Shown here piece after piece: positions 49,908 to 58,648 of a stretch of 64,000 nucleotides of DNA. Position 1 is the stretch's first letter. Every line of letters starts with the position of its first letter. The position numbers were made by a program, and so were the translations under genes. The stretch lies in assembly GCA_019075865.1 (NCBI GenBank), contig JAGXAN010000008.1, forward strand, positions 62,001 to 126,000. Direction: 5' to 3'. Below the pieces are notes generated by a model. That model was given only the letters and a program-made list of their open reading frames with translations. It was not told the origin of the DNA and did no database searches. The DNA is from Hyphomicrobiales bacterium. GTDB taxonomy: Bacteria; Pseudomonadota; Alphaproteobacteria; Rhizobiales; Beijerinckiaceae.

Positions 49908-51517
49908 CAAAAACCATTCTGGGACCGGATGGCAACCCGATTGCCCGGCGCGATCTGACACAGGAAGTGGCTGCCCCGCAGCTGGCCGGTGTGCGGGCGA
50001 TGTGGGACGAAAGCGTCGCCTCGGGCCTAAGCCCACAGCGTCTCGCCAATATCCTGCGCGAAGTGGTGCGCGGCGATCTGCACATGTATCTCAAACTCGC
50101 CGAGGAGCTGGAGGAACGCGACGCCCATTATGGCAGTGTGCTCGGCACCCGTAAACGCGCCGTGTCCGGCATTATCCCGGTGGTGGATGCCGCCTCAACC
50201 AAAGTGGTGCCCGCCAAGGTGGTCGATGCCGTGACGCGGCTGTTGGAGGATCCGACATTGCCGGATCTGACCGAGGCGCTGATGGATGGTATCGCCAAAG
50301 GCTTTTCCATGGTCGAGATCATGTGGGGCGAGCAGGACGGCATGTTCTGGCCAACGCAATATCTCTGGCGCGACCCCAGCTTTTTCACCTTTGACCTTGC
50401 CTCGCGCACCCAGATACGGCTGGCCAAGCTCGGTGAGATTGAGGGCGTCGAGCTGCCGCGCGCAAAATTCATTGCTCATGTGCCACAGCTGAAAAGTGGC
50501 ATCCCCATTCGCGGCGGCGTCGCCCGCACGGTGGCGTGGCTTTACATGTTCAAGCATTTTTCGATTAAGGATTGGGCGGGATTTCTGGACGTCTATGGCA
50601 TGCCGATCCGGGTGGGGAAATACCACCCCTCGGCAACGTCCGACGAGAAGCGGGCGCTGATGCGGGCGGTGGCGGGCATTGCCGCAGATGCGGCCGCCAT
50701 CATTCCCGACAGCATGATGATCGAATTTATCGAGGCCAAGCATAGTGGCGAAGCGCCTTATGAAAGCATGGCGCATTATTGCGATGAGCAGATCAGTCGC
50801 ATTGTGCTCGGCCAGACCCTGACCTCGCAGCACGGCGGCTCCGGTGGGCTGGCGCTGGGCAAAATCCACAATGAGGTGCGCCTCGACATCCGCACATCAG
50901 ATGCGCGCCAGCTTGGCAAGACCATCAATCGCGACCTGATCGCGTGGTTTGTATCCCTCAATTTTGGCGTCGGTGTGCCAGTGCCGCGCGTGGTCTATCC
51001 CACGCCCAAGGCTGAGGACATTGCCGTGCTGTCCACCGCCCTCGGCACGCTGGTGCCGCTTGGGCTGGAAGTGGCACAGGATGATGTGCGCGAGAAGCTG
51101 GGCATTGCCACGCCGACCGCAGGTGCCAAACTGCTCAAAGCGACGACTGGAAGCGGCGACCCGCCGCCGATGAATGCCGGCACCGAGAAGCTTATCCGTC
51201 AGGCCGTCAATTCAGTGCTGCACCATAAAGAGGGCTGCGCGTGCGGCTGCCAGCAACTGGCCCTCAACCGTCAACACACCCCCGATCTACTCGATACGCT
51301 GGCTGAGGACGCCAGCGCCGATTGGGAACCTTTGGTCTCCCCCATGGTCAAACAGGTGCAGGCACTGGCCGCGCGCTGCACGACCTATGAGGAATTCATG
51401 GACGGCATCAATGAATTGCAGGGCGGCATGGATACCGATGCGCTGCAAACCAGCCTCGCCCATGCTACCGCCAAGGCGCGCGGGCTCGGGTTGACCACGG
51501 ACGAGATTGATGGCTGA
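49901..51517 (+). CDS. Mu gp29-like portal protein (DUF935)
   Basis: 538 residues. LANILREVVRGDLHMYLKLAEELEERDAHYGSVLGTRKRAVSGI is the DUF935 N-terminal signature, followed by DWAGFLDVYGMPIRVGKY and LTSQHGGSGGLALGKIHNEVRLDI. A small Cys patch (KEGCACGCQQ) is in the C-terminal third. Forms the portal for Mu-type heads. Overlaps the terminase gene by 7 bp. Confidence 0.93.
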   Translation: MVTKTILGPDGNPIARRDLTQEVAAPQLAGVRAMWDESVASGLSPQRLANILREVVRGDLHMYLKLAEELEERDAHYGSVLGTRKRAVSGIIPVVDAASTKVVPAKVVDAVTRLLEDPTLPDLTEALMDGIAKGFSMVEIMWGEQDGMFWPTQYLWRDPSFFTFDLASRTQIRLAKLGEIEGVELPRAKFIAHVPQLKSGIPIRGGVARTVAWLYMFKHFSIKDWAGFLDVYGMPIRVGKYHPSATSDEKRALMRAVAGIAADAAAIIPDSMMIEFIEAKHSGEAPYESMAHYCDEQISRIVLGQTLTSQHGGSGGLALGKIHNEVRLDIRTSDARQLGKTINRDLIAWFVSLNFGVGVPVPRVVYPTPKAEDIAVLSTALGTLVPLGLEVAQDDVREKLGIATPTAGAKLLKATTGSGDPPPMNAGTEKLIRQAVNSVLHHKEGCACGCQQLALNRQHTPDLLDTLAEDASADWEPLVSPMVKQVQALAARCTTYEEFMDGINELQGGMDTDALQTSLAHATAKARGLGLTTDEIDG

Positions 51518-52724
51518 TCCAGTCTCCAATGATACTGTAACCTCGGGCCATAAATTCGCCGCGCCGCCCAAAGAGGTTACCAATTATTTCAACGCGAAGG
51601 GTCTGACCCCGTCCTGGCATTGGCAGGATGTGGCGTTTGATGAGCATGCCACCGCCTTCACCGTCGCCAAATCGGCGGGCTATGACATTTTGACTGATTT
51701 GCGCGACAGTCTGGCCAGCGCGATCCAAAACCGGGTGGATTTCAAGGACTGGTCAAAGGCCATTGAACCGACGCTGAAAGCCAAGGGTTGGTGGGGGAAG
51801 GTGACCGGCACGGATCCCGTGACCGGCAAAACCCATGAAGTGCAATTGGGCTCGCCGCGCCGGCTGGCCACCATCTATAATGCCAATGTGCGCACCGCCT
51901 ACGCTGCCGGGCAATGGTCGCGGATACAGGCCAGCAAACGGGTGCTGCCGTATCTGCAATACCAGATATCGACGGCGCTGCATAAACGGCCCGAGCATCT
52001 GGGCTGGGTGGGCACGCTGCTACCTGTCGATGATGACTGGTGGTCAACGCACTATCCACCCAATGGCTGGAACTGCCAGTGCCGGGTGCGGCAGGTGTCG
52101 CATTATGAGGCGCATCGCCCGCGTGAGGATGGCTCGACGCTCTATAACAAGGATGTGCGGCCAGAGAATTATGGCACCCGCGACTATGTCAACAAGCGCA
52201 CCGGCGACGTATCAAAGGTGCCGGTGGGCATTGATCCTGGATGGGCCAATAATCCTGGCGCGGTGCGCATGCAGCAAATGGGCGACTTTATCGCCGGACG
52301 GCTTGACAAGGCCCCTGAGGCGGCGCGGGTGCAGGCGGTGAGCGACATCGTCCACAGCGAGGTGTTTGGCCTGATGGCGCGCGGGCTTGCCGGTTTTGAT
52401 CCGCAGAGCCATGACCCGGCGATGATCGACAAGGGGCGGTTTGCGCTGCCGATGGCGATGCTGGACGCGGACCAGGTCAAAACGCTGGGGGCCAAATCCG
52501 GCCTGGTGCGGCTGAGCGTTGCGGCGGCAGCTGCCCAAGGGCTCGATCCGGCGGATTATGCGAAGCTACAGGATCTGATCGAGCATGGACAAAGCGAGGT
52601 GGGCGACCAGCAAATGACCCTGCGGGGGCAGATTGACGGTGTCGACTGGATGGCCACTCTGGCCCCGGGGTTGGACGCTTCCGGCAACGTCTATCTGCAA
52701 TCACTGAGCAAAGTGCAAAAATGA
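51510..52724 (+). CDS. Mu gp30-like head morphogenesis protein (phage Mu F-like)
   Basis: 404 residues from the ATG at 51510. EVTNYFNAKGLTPSWHWQDVAFDEHATAFTVAKSAGYDILTDLRDSLASAI and TIYNANVRTAYAAGQWSRIQ are typical of the Mu F/SPP1 gp7 minor head family. WSTHYPPNGWNCQCRVRQVS is the conserved C-x-C box. The C-terminal ~100 residues are an extension. It assists assembly of the prohead and DNA injection. Confidence 0.92.
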   Translation: MADPVSNDTVTSGHKFAAPPKEVTNYFNAKGLTPSWHWQDVAFDEHATAFTVAKSAGYDILTDLRDSLASAIQNRVDFKDWSKAIEPTLKAKGWWGKVTGTDPVTGKTHEVQLGSPRRLATIYNANVRTAYAAGQWSRIQASKRVLPYLQYQISTALHKRPEHLGWVGTLLPVDDDWWSTHYPPNGWNCQCRVRQVSHYEAHRPREDGSTLYNKDVRPENYGTRDYVNKRTGDVSKVPVGIDPGWANNPGAVRMQQMGDFIAGRLDKAPEAARVQAVSDIVHSEVFGLMARGLAGFDPQSHDPAMIDKGRFALPMAMLDADQVKTLGAKSGLVRLSVAAAAAQGLDPADYAKLQDLIEHGQSEVGDQQMTLRGQIDGVDWMATLAPGLDASGNVYLQSLSKVQK

Positions 52725-52953
52725 ACAGCGACCCCTTGCAGGGAAGCCCGTGGACGGGCATGATGCGCAAACCCGAGCAACGCGTGCTGCAAAGCCGACT
52801 TGCCCGCCCAGGCCTTTCAAATCTATTTTAATGAAGGCGCTGAAGGCAAGGATGAGGGAGCCAATGCGCTCTACGGGCCTGCGGGTGGCCCCACCCCCAA
52901 AATCGACGGTAATTGATACGGCTCTGACACCTGTCAGGCTCAAAGGCAGTTAA
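52721..52953 (+). pseudogene. Small frameshifted or degraded reading frame after the gp30-type gene
   Basis: From the ATG at 52721 (overlapping the gp30 stop) 36 codons are open (MNSDPLQGSPWTGMMRKPEQ to LSNLF). In another frame the sequence AQAFQIYFNEGAEGKDEGAN to GGPTPKIDGN, ending at 52916, looks like real protein, but has no start. A +1 shift near 52795 would join the two into about 65 residues. A third frame (52831-52953) is open but looks Arg/Pro-rich and unnatural. The 250-bp stretch may hold a decayed gene or a recoded one. Confidence 0.35.
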
Positions 52954-52974
52954 GGTTGCCGCCAATGTGGGTTC

Positions 52975-53997
52975 ATGACCCATGTTTCTCCCGTTGCCAT
53001 CAACTCCCGCGACCCAGCCACGGCCTTGTGCCATGGTCTGGGCGTGGCTTTGATGGGAAGTGACGCGAGTGCTGCGCCATCCGTTATTCACCTCTTGCCC
53101 TATGGCCCGACGATTTCCGGCCGCGATGGCCGCGCCTGGCAACTGAAAAACCCGAAAGCCCTGGTCGAGGCCTTCAACGCGCAGGGCCACCCCGAGCCAA
53201 TTGATTGGGAACATGGCCAGCATATCGCTGCCAGCCGTGGTGAGGCCGCGCCGGCTTCCGGCTGGATCGACCGCCTTGAGCTGCGCGACAGCGGCATTTG
53301 GGGGCATGTCACCTGGACCGACAAAGCCAGCGCCGCCATTTGTGCCCGCGAATACCGGTTTATCTCGCCCGCCTTTTCGCATGATGCCGCTGGCAATGTG
53401 ACCGCGCTGCTGGGGGCGGGCCTCGTCAACCGCCCCAATCTCGATTTGACTGCCCTCAATCATCAACAGGAGACGCAATCCATGAACCAAGAATTGCTGG
53501 CCAAGCTGGGCCTGCCCGAGACGGCAACATCCGCTGAGGTGCTCGCGGCCATTATCGCGCTCAATGCCCGGGTAGCTACTGCCGAGCATCGCGTCGCGCT
53601 CAACGCCACCCCGAGCCTCAATGATTTTGTGCCGCGTGCCGATTATGAGGTCGCCCTCAACCGTGCCACCACGCTGGAGGCAGCGGCCAAGGCCAAGGCG
53701 GACGCCGATCTTGCTCAGGCCATCGCCAGCGCGGTCGATGGTGCCATTGCTGCCGGCAAGGTGGCTCCGGCCTCCCGCGATTATCATGTGGCTGCCTGCG
53801 GTGTTGCCGGTGGCCTTGACCGTTTCGTTGCTTTTGCCGCTTCCGCCCCGAGCCTGTTCACCACCGTGGTGCATGACGACAAGAGCCGGACGGACGCCAC
53901 CGCGCTCAACGCCGAGCAGAAGAAGGTCGCTGCCGCCATGGGCATCAGCGAGGCCTCCATGCTGCGCGAGCACATCGCCCTGAATTCCAAAGCCTGA
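52975..53997 (+). CDS. Mu gpI-like protease/scaffold
   Basis: 340 residues. The N-terminal protease half has IDWEHGQHIAASRGEAAPASGWID with the catalytic-type His, and REYRFISPAFSHDAAGNVTALLGAGLVNRPNLDL with the Ser region, as in Mu gpI. The C-terminal half is a helical Ala/Lys-rich scaffold ending LREHIALNSKA. An in-frame start with AGGAG at 53482 would make the scaffold alone, as in Mu gpI/gpZ. It cuts the scaffold and itself during head maturation. Confidence 0.9.
   Translation: MTHVSPVAINSRDPATALCHGLGVALMGSDASAAPSVIHLLPYGPTISGRDGRAWQLKNPKALVEAFNAQGHPEPIDWEHGQHIAASRGEAAPASGWIDRLELRDSGIWGHVTWTDKASAAICAREYRFISPAFSHDAAGNVTALLGAGLVNRPNLDLTALNHQQETQSMNQELLAKLGLPETATSAEVLAAIIALNARVATAEHRVALNATPSLNDFVPRADYEVALNRATTLEAAAKAKADADLAQAIASAVDGAIAAGKVAPASRDYHVAACGVAGGLDRFVAFAASAPSLFTTVVHDDKSRTDATALNAEQKKVAAAMGISEASMLREHIALNSKA
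53482..53997 (+). CDS. Internal-start scaffold protein (Mu gpZ-like)
   Basis: The ATG at 53482 (MNQELLAKLGLPETATSAEV) is preceded by AGGAG at 53468-53472, a better ribosome-binding site than that of the full-length gene. The 171-residue product would be the scaffold without the protease, in keeping with the nested gpI/gpZ design of Mu. Inference from sequence; no protein data. Confidence 0.55.
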   Translation: MNQELLAKLGLPETATSAEVLAAIIALNARVATAEHRVALNATPSLNDFVPRADYEVALNRATTLEAAAKAKADADLAQAIASAVDGAIAAGKVAPASRDYHVAACGVAGGLDRFVAFAASAPSLFTTVVHDDKSRTDATALNAEQKKVAAAMGISEASMLREHIALNSKA

Positions 53998-54045
53998 TCC
54001 ATCAGGCTTCCCGCTTCACCCTTTTAGACGTTCAAGGAGCACAAC

Positions 54046-54471
54046 ATGACAGCCCAAGTTGCCGATCGGCAGGTTTCCCAGCGCGAAGGCCGTGCCTTCC
54101 GCTTTCCGGTGGCGGCTGCCACCATCATCTTTGAGGGATCGCTGGTGGTCCGCAATGGCGTTGTGGCCCAGCCGGGTGCCACCGCCGTGGGGCTGGTCGC
54201 GCTCGGCATCGCCAAAAGCCAGGCCGACAATCGCCTCGGCGCAGCGGGAGCCATTCCTGTGCGCTACGAGGCAGGCTGTTTCCATTTCAATATTGATCCG
54301 GCCGATCCGGTCACGCTGGCTGATGTCGGCAATCCGGTGTTCATCACCGATGACAATACCATCTGCCGGACCAATGGCGCAGGCACCAAAAGCCAGGCTG
54401 GATTTCTGGCGGCTGTTGACGCCCACGGCGTTGGCACGGGCGCATGGGTAACCGTCGGCGTCATCGTCTAG
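54046..54471 (+). CDS. DUF2190 capsid decoration/cement protein
   Basis: 141 residues. Small beta-rich pattern with ATIIFEGSLVVRNGVVAQPG, VGLVALGIAKSQADN and FHFNIDPADPVTLADVGNPVFITDDNTI, matching DUF2190 proteins that bind capsid surfaces. It precedes the major head gene by 31 bp, the usual site for a decoration protein. Confidence 0.8.
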   Translation: MTAQVADRQVSQREGRAFRFPVAAATIIFEGSLVVRNGVVAQPGATAVGLVALGIAKSQADNRLGAAGAIPVRYEAGCFHFNIDPADPVTLADVGNPVFITDDNTICRTNGAGTKSQAGFLAAVDAHGVGTGAWVTVGVIV

Positions 54472-54502
54472 TCGCCGCATCCTTTTATCTCTGGAGCATC
54501 AA

Positions 54503-55399
54503 ATGGACATTTCAGCCCCTAACCTGCAGATCCTTTATACCGGCTTCAAAGCGGCCTTTGAAGACGCTTTCCGGGGCGTCAAGCCTCAATACCCGCGCAT
54601 TGCGATGACGGTTCCGTCCTCGACTGCGGCAGAAACCTACGCCTGGATGGAAGCGCTGCCGCGCATCCGCGAATGGCTCGACGAGCGCGTCGTCAAGTCG
54701 CTGGGCACCAGGCAGATGCAGGTGGTCAACCGGACGTTTGAAAGCACCATCGGTGTCAAGCGCGAGCAGATCGAAGACGACCAATATGGCATCTTCGCCA
54801 CCATCTTCGCGCAGCTTGGTTTGTCGACTGGTAATTTTCCCGACGAATTGCTGTTCCCGCTGCTCAATGCCGGTTTCACCACCCAGTGCTTTGATGGCCA
54901 GAATTTCTTCGATCCCAACCATCCGGTCAAGGATGCCAACGGTAACATCACCCTGGTGTCCAACATGCAGGCCGGTCCGGGCCCCTACTGGTTCCTCCTC
55001 GACACCACCCAAATCGTCAAACCGTTGGTTTGGCAGACGCGCCGTCCTTTTGACTTTATCTCCAAGACGGATCCGCGCGTATCTGACAGCGTGTTCAAAA
55101 CCAACGAATTCGTGTATGGCACCGACGGCCGCTGCAATGCGGGTCTTGGCCTATGGCAATTGGCCTTTGGCTCGGGCCAGCCCTTGAACAGCGCCAATTT
55201 CCGCGCCGCGCGCCAGACCATGATTGACATGAAGGGCGACTTTGGCCGCCCGCTCGGCCTTAATCCGGACCTGCTGGTGTATCCGCCAACGCTGGATGGC
55301 ACGGCCCGTGACCTGATCATGTCCGAGCGACTGGCCAATGGTGCCAGCAACACCGACTGGAAACTGGTCGACCTGATGAAGAGCGCCTGGCTCGGTTAA
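54503..55399 (+). CDS. Mu gpT-like major head protein
   Basis: 298 residues. YAWMEALPRIREWLDERVVKSL, FESTIGVKREQIEDDQYGIF and FFDPNHPVKDANGN are the conserved motifs of Mu gpT-type major capsid proteins, and RPLGLNPDLLVYPPTL the C-terminal region. It forms the icosahedral shell, processed together with the scaffold. A good ribosome-binding site (CTGGAG) lies before the ATG. Confidence 0.93.
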   Translation: MDISAPNLQILYTGFKAAFEDAFRGVKPQYPRIAMTVPSSTAAETYAWMEALPRIREWLDERVVKSLGTRQMQVVNRTFESTIGVKREQIEDDQYGIFATIFAQLGLSTGNFPDELLFPLLNAGFTTQCFDGQNFFDPNHPVKDANGNITLVSNMQAGPGPYWFLLDTTQIVKPLVWQTRRPFDFISKTDPRVSDSVFKTNEFVYGTDGRCNAGLGLWQLAFGSGQPLNSANFRAARQTMIDMKGDFGRPLGLNPDLLVYPPTLDGTARDLIMSERLANGASNTDWKLVDLMKSAWLG

Positions 55400-55489
55400 G
55401 AATAATCCCGACCGGGGTGGCGGCTGGATGCCAGCGTCCATCGGGATAAACGCCACCCCACCCCTTTCCCTTTGCTTTGAGGACCCAAC

Positions 55490-55753
55490 ATGGCCGATCC
55501 TGTCGCCAATTCACAGACCGATGCCGCCGCTGCAGAAGCCGCCGCCACCGCTGCCGCCGCCGCCCAGGCGTCTGGCAAGTCCAAGGCCAAGGCTATCACC
55601 GGCTCACTTGTCGTGCGCGGGCCAGCCAATGGCCGCTGGCGCGCTGGCCGGTATTTCACGGGCGAAGTCCAGACGCTGGATGCCAGCAAACTCACCGCCG
55701 ACGAGATCGCCGAGATCGAAGGCGACCCGCTGCTCAGCGTCAAGCGCGGCTAA
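55490..55753 (+). CDS. Small head/neck-region phage protein (HI1506-like, tentative)
   Basis: 87 residues. An Ala-rich N-terminus (AAAAEAAATAAAAAQASGK) leads into VVRGPANGRWRAGRYFTGEVQTLDASKLTADEIAEIEGDPLLSV. The R-A-G-x-x-F-x-x-E and I-x-x-D-x-x-L-x-V pattern is seen in small proteins between head and gp36 genes of Mu-like phages. Its function is not known; possibly a connector. Confidence 0.6.
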   Translation: MADPVANSQTDAAAAEAAATAAAAAQASGKSKAKAITGSLVVRGPANGRWRAGRYFTGEVQTLDASKLTADEIAEIEGDPLLSVKRG

Positions 55754-55801
55754 AACCGCCTGATTCGACATTTGCAACACAGATGAGCTTGAGAGGGCAC
55801 G

Positions 55802-56248
55802 ATGGCCTATGCGTTAGAGACCGATCTCGACACCAGCTGGACGGCCGCGCAGATCGATCTGCTCACGGTGGACCCGGTGACGCTGGCGCGCAACCAGCAA
55901 GCCATTGCCCAGGCACTGGATGATGCCTCGGCCCGCATCGATGGCTATCTGTCCTCGCGTTATGTGCTGCCGCTCAGCCTGACGCCCGGCGGCGTTTCGG
56001 TGCTGCGCGGCATCTGCTGCGATCTGGCTGTCGGCTTTCTGGCTTCCGGGCCGGAGCGGATGACAGAGGTGATCAAGGCGCGCATGGAGGCCGCCATTGT
56101 GTTTTTGCGCGATGTCGCCGCCAACCGCGCCTCGATCCCGCAGCTGCCCGCCATCAATCAGGATGCTTCCGCCCCAGTCAGCCCGAACGAAGTGCTGTTC
56201 AGTGCCTCCGATCGCGTGATGACGCGTGAAAGCCTGGAGGGCTATTGA
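55802..56248 (+). CDS. Mu gp36-like protein (DUF1320)
   Basis: 148 residues. MAYALETDLDTSWTAAQIDLLT, LDDASARIDGYLSSRYVLPLSL and LRGICCDLAVGFLAS are the DUF1320 pattern. In Mu-like phages it is a head-tail connector. Its stop overlaps the gpG-type start. Confidence 0.88.
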   Translation: MAYALETDLDTSWTAAQIDLLTVDPVTLARNQQAIAQALDDASARIDGYLSSRYVLPLSLTPGGVSVLRGICCDLAVGFLASGPERMTEVIKARMEAAIVFLRDVAANRASIPQLPAINQDASAPVSPNEVLFSASDRVMTRESLEGY

Positions 56249-56742
56249 TGTTCGGCATCGCCGTCCAGATCGATGGATTGGCCACGCATTTGCGGGCGCT
56301 CGAAGGGGTGGCCAGCGGTGGCCTTCCAGCGATGGTGGAACTCAAGCAGGGGCTGGGCGATCTCTTGGTGGAACAGACCCGCACCCGGCTGGAGATTGAA
56401 AAGACCTCCCCCGATGGCGTGGCATGGCCGCGCACCACCGATGATCGCGGGGCGCTGTTTGTGACCGGCGAGCATCTCGCCCGCTCGATCGACCGCAATG
56501 TCGAGGGCGATGGTGTGGAAGTCGGCTCGGGCTGGGTGGGTGCACGCATCCACCAGTTTGGCGGGGTGATTGAGGCCAAGGGCCGTGCCCTGGTATTTGC
56601 GGTCGGCGGCAAGACCGTGTTTGCCAAAAAGGTCACCATACCGGCGCGGCCTTACCTCGGCATTTCGCCGGCCAATGCCATTGAGCTGGAACATACCGCT
56701 CAATTCTTTTTGTCGCGCGCCTTCGGATTGGGGGGCGCATGA
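56248..56742 (+). CDS. Phage virion morphogenesis protein (Mu gpG / P2 gpS family)
   Basis: 164 residues. RTRLEIEKTSPDGVAWPRTTDDRGALFVTGEHLARSI and VGARIHQFGGVI and IPARPYLGISP are typical of the tail-completion family (F-x-x-Q-x-P-x-G-x-x-W and P-x-R-x-x-L-G-x-S). Helps join heads and tails. Starts in a TGATG-type overlap with the gp36-type gene. Confidence 0.9.
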   Translation: MFGIAVQIDGLATHLRALEGVASGGLPAMVELKQGLGDLLVEQTRTRLEIEKTSPDGVAWPRTTDDRGALFVTGEHLARSIDRNVEGDGVEVGSGWVGARIHQFGGVIEAKGRALVFAVGGKTVFAKKVTIPARPYLGISPANAIELEHTAQFFLSRAFGLGGA

Positions 56743-57383
56743 GCGCGCTCACCACCATGTCCGATCTGCGCGCCGCCATCATCGCGGGCCTGATTGCCCG
56801 CACGGGGCTGGCCAATATCGATGGCCACGGAGGCACCTTCTCCGAGGCCGAGATCAAACGGTTTTCGTTGAACGCCCCGGCGGTGCGGGTTGCAATATTG
56901 GGACATGGCCCGCTGATGCTGCACGGCTCTGGCCAATGGGCCGCGCCGGTGCGCTGCGTGGCGGTGGTGATTGCCAAGGATATTGTCGCGGCCGGCGCAC
57001 CCAAAGTGGAGCGCGACGTGGCGGCATTGCTGCTGGCAAATGCGGTCAGTGCGGCGGTGGCTGGCAATCAATGGGGGATCGACGGTGTCGCCAACCCGGA
57101 AGCGGTTACCGCGCGCAATGAATATAGCGGCGTCCAGGACGGCACCGGCCTTGCCATGTGGCAGGTGGTGTGGACGCAGCCGCTCTATGTGAGCGCGCCG
57201 GTCAATATGGATGATGGCACGCTCAACCCGCCCAGCCTGCCGGGCACGATTGCCGCCCTTTATATCAACCCGGTGCTGTTTGGCGGCACCGATCCCAACA
57301 GCAAAGTGGCCGCCGTGGATGGCGCTGCCGATGACGCGGCGATGACGGCTGGCATTGTGGCGATTGCGGAGGCGATCCCATGA
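56739..57383 (+). CDS. Mu gp37-like tail terminator (DUF1834)
   Basis: 214 residues. RAAIIAGLIARTGLANIDGHGGTFSEAEIKRFSLNAPAVRVAILG fits the DUF1834 (gp37) N-terminus, followed by VVIAKD...ALLLANAVSAAVAGNQWGIDGVANPE. The region after residue 170 (LYINPVLFGG) is a variable end. Predicted tail terminator. It couples by 4-bp overlaps to both neighbours. Confidence 0.82.
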   Translation: MSALTTMSDLRAAIIAGLIARTGLANIDGHGGTFSEAEIKRFSLNAPAVRVAILGHGPLMLHGSGQWAAPVRCVAVVIAKDIVAAGAPKVERDVAALLLANAVSAAVAGNQWGIDGVANPEAVTARNEYSGVQDGTGLAMWQVVWTQPLYVSAPVNMDDGTLNPPSLPGTIAALYINPVLFGGTDPNSKVAAVDGAADDAAMTAGIVAIAEAIP

Positions 57384-57895
57384 ACGAAAGATCGCTCGAC
57401 CTGCAGGCGACGATAGACGACATGCTCTATCACCTCACCGAAACGCAGCGCCGCATCGCCAACATGATCCGCCCAGCCGTGGTGGTTTCGTTTGACGCGT
57501 CCGGCCCGAGTGCGATTGTCGATGCGGGATCTGCCGAGGAACCTTTGGTGTTGCCCCCGCTGCGGCTGGGCAGCCATGGCGGCACTGGCAAGCACTGGCA
57601 GCCGCTCAGCCCCGGCCAGCTGGTGACGGTGCTCGCGCCGCATGGCGATCTTGCCAACGGCTATCTGGTTCCGGCTGGCTATCTCGACGCCACATCGAAG
57701 CCCTCAACCCGCAATGACGAGCAGGTGATGGGGCATGGCGAGGGCACGCAATTTGGCGGTGTTCGCGCGCGCCAGGGCGGCATCGTCATTCATGAGCTGG
57801 CCAGCGTTGCCAAACTCTACCTGCACGACCAGGTCGCCGACACCTGGTGGACGATTAACCCGTCGGCACTGCTGCCCGCAATCAAACCCGCTTAA
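57380..57895 (+). CDS. Baseplate assembly protein V-like (spike)
   Basis: 171 residues. An N-terminal helix (LQATIDDMLYHLTETQRRIANMIRPAVVVSFDASGPSAIVDAG) leads into an OB-like domain (LGSHGGTGKHWQPLSPGQLVTVLAPHGDLANGYLVPAG), as in P2 gpV/Mu gp45 baseplate spike proteins. It opens the P2-like baseplate block V-W-J-I. Confidence 0.82.
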   Translation: MNERSLDLQATIDDMLYHLTETQRRIANMIRPAVVVSFDASGPSAIVDAGSAEEPLVLPPLRLGSHGGTGKHWQPLSPGQLVTVLAPHGDLANGYLVPAGYLDATSKPSTRNDEQVMGHGEGTQFGGVRARQGGIVIHELASVAKLYLHDQVADTWWTINPSALLPAIKPA

Positions 57896-57918
57896 AACCC
57901 CTTGCAAAGGAGCCTGCC

Positions 57919-58236
57919 ATGTCCATGTCGAACCGCACCCGCACCATTCACCGCCCCAATCCGCATCATGTTGCGCCACCGCGCGCCGATTATGTGGTGC
58001 TGATCGAAACCGGCCCGATGCGCATCAAGGGCGCGCGCCGCAAGCTTGGCGAGATTGTCTCGCTGTCGGCAACCGAGGCGCGATATCTCGAACTGGATGG
58101 CGTGGTCGGCCCGGCTCCGGCCCCGTCCAAACCGGCCCCTGCTGCACAGGCTCCTGCAGCACAGGTTCCCGCTGCACAAGTTACCAATCCGGCTGCTGCC
58201 AATCCTGTCGCGGCTGCCACGAGCCCGGTGGTCTGA
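57919..58236 (+). CDS. Small protein in baseplate block with Pro/Ala-rich tail
   Basis: 105 residues. Central part (ADYVVLIETGPMRIKGARRKLGEIVSLSATEARYLELDGVV) is a compact beta-type fold; the tail carries three repeats of the type PAAQ-(A/V). Its position between V and W is unusual. Possibly a small structural protein. Not assigned to a family. Confidence 0.5.
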   Translation: MSMSNRTRTIHRPNPHHVAPPRADYVVLIETGPMRIKGARRKLGEIVSLSATEARYLELDGVVGPAPAPSKPAPAAQAPAAQVPAAQVTNPAAANPVAAATSPVV

Positions 58237-58237
58237 C

Positions 58238-58648
58238 ATGGCGCGGATCGGCATCCATCGCGTGACGGGGGAAGTGTTGACCGGCTGGGCGCATTGCGCA
58301 CAGTCGATTGGCATCATCCTGACGACGGCGATTGGCAGCCTGATCATGGCGCGTGATTTCGGGGCTGATGTGCCCAGCCTCATCGATGCGCCCGCCTCGG
58401 CGCGAGTGGTGCTGGCGCTGATGTCAGCGACGGCGCAGGCACTGGCCAAGGATGAGCCGGGCTTCAAGCTGACCAAGGTGCAAATCCTGTCACTGGACGG
58501 CACCGGCCTCGCGCAATTCACCCTCGCCGGGGTGTTTTATCCCAACGGGCATCTGGGGGATTATTCGGTGTCCAGCCAGGTCAGCGCCAGTGTGCCGGTA
58601 ACCTTGCAGGCGTTTGGCGCGCGCGCCGCTGTGCGGGGTGGGCTATGA
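58238..58648 (+). CDS. Baseplate wedge protein W-like (gpW/gp25 family)
   Basis: 136 residues from the ATG at 58238. GWAHCAQSIGIILTTAIGSLIMARDFGADVPSLIDAPASARV contains the gp25 signature I-x-x-I-L-x-T-x-x-G-x-x-x-x-x-x-x-F-G. It forms part of the baseplate wedge. Overlaps the J-type gene by 4 bp. Confidence 0.88.
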   Translation: MARIGIHRVTGEVLTGWAHCAQSIGIILTTAIGSLIMARDFGADVPSLIDAPASARVVLALMSATAQALAKDEPGFKLTKVQILSLDGTGLAQFTLAGVFYPNGHLGDYSVSSQVSASVPVTLQAFGARAAVRGGL

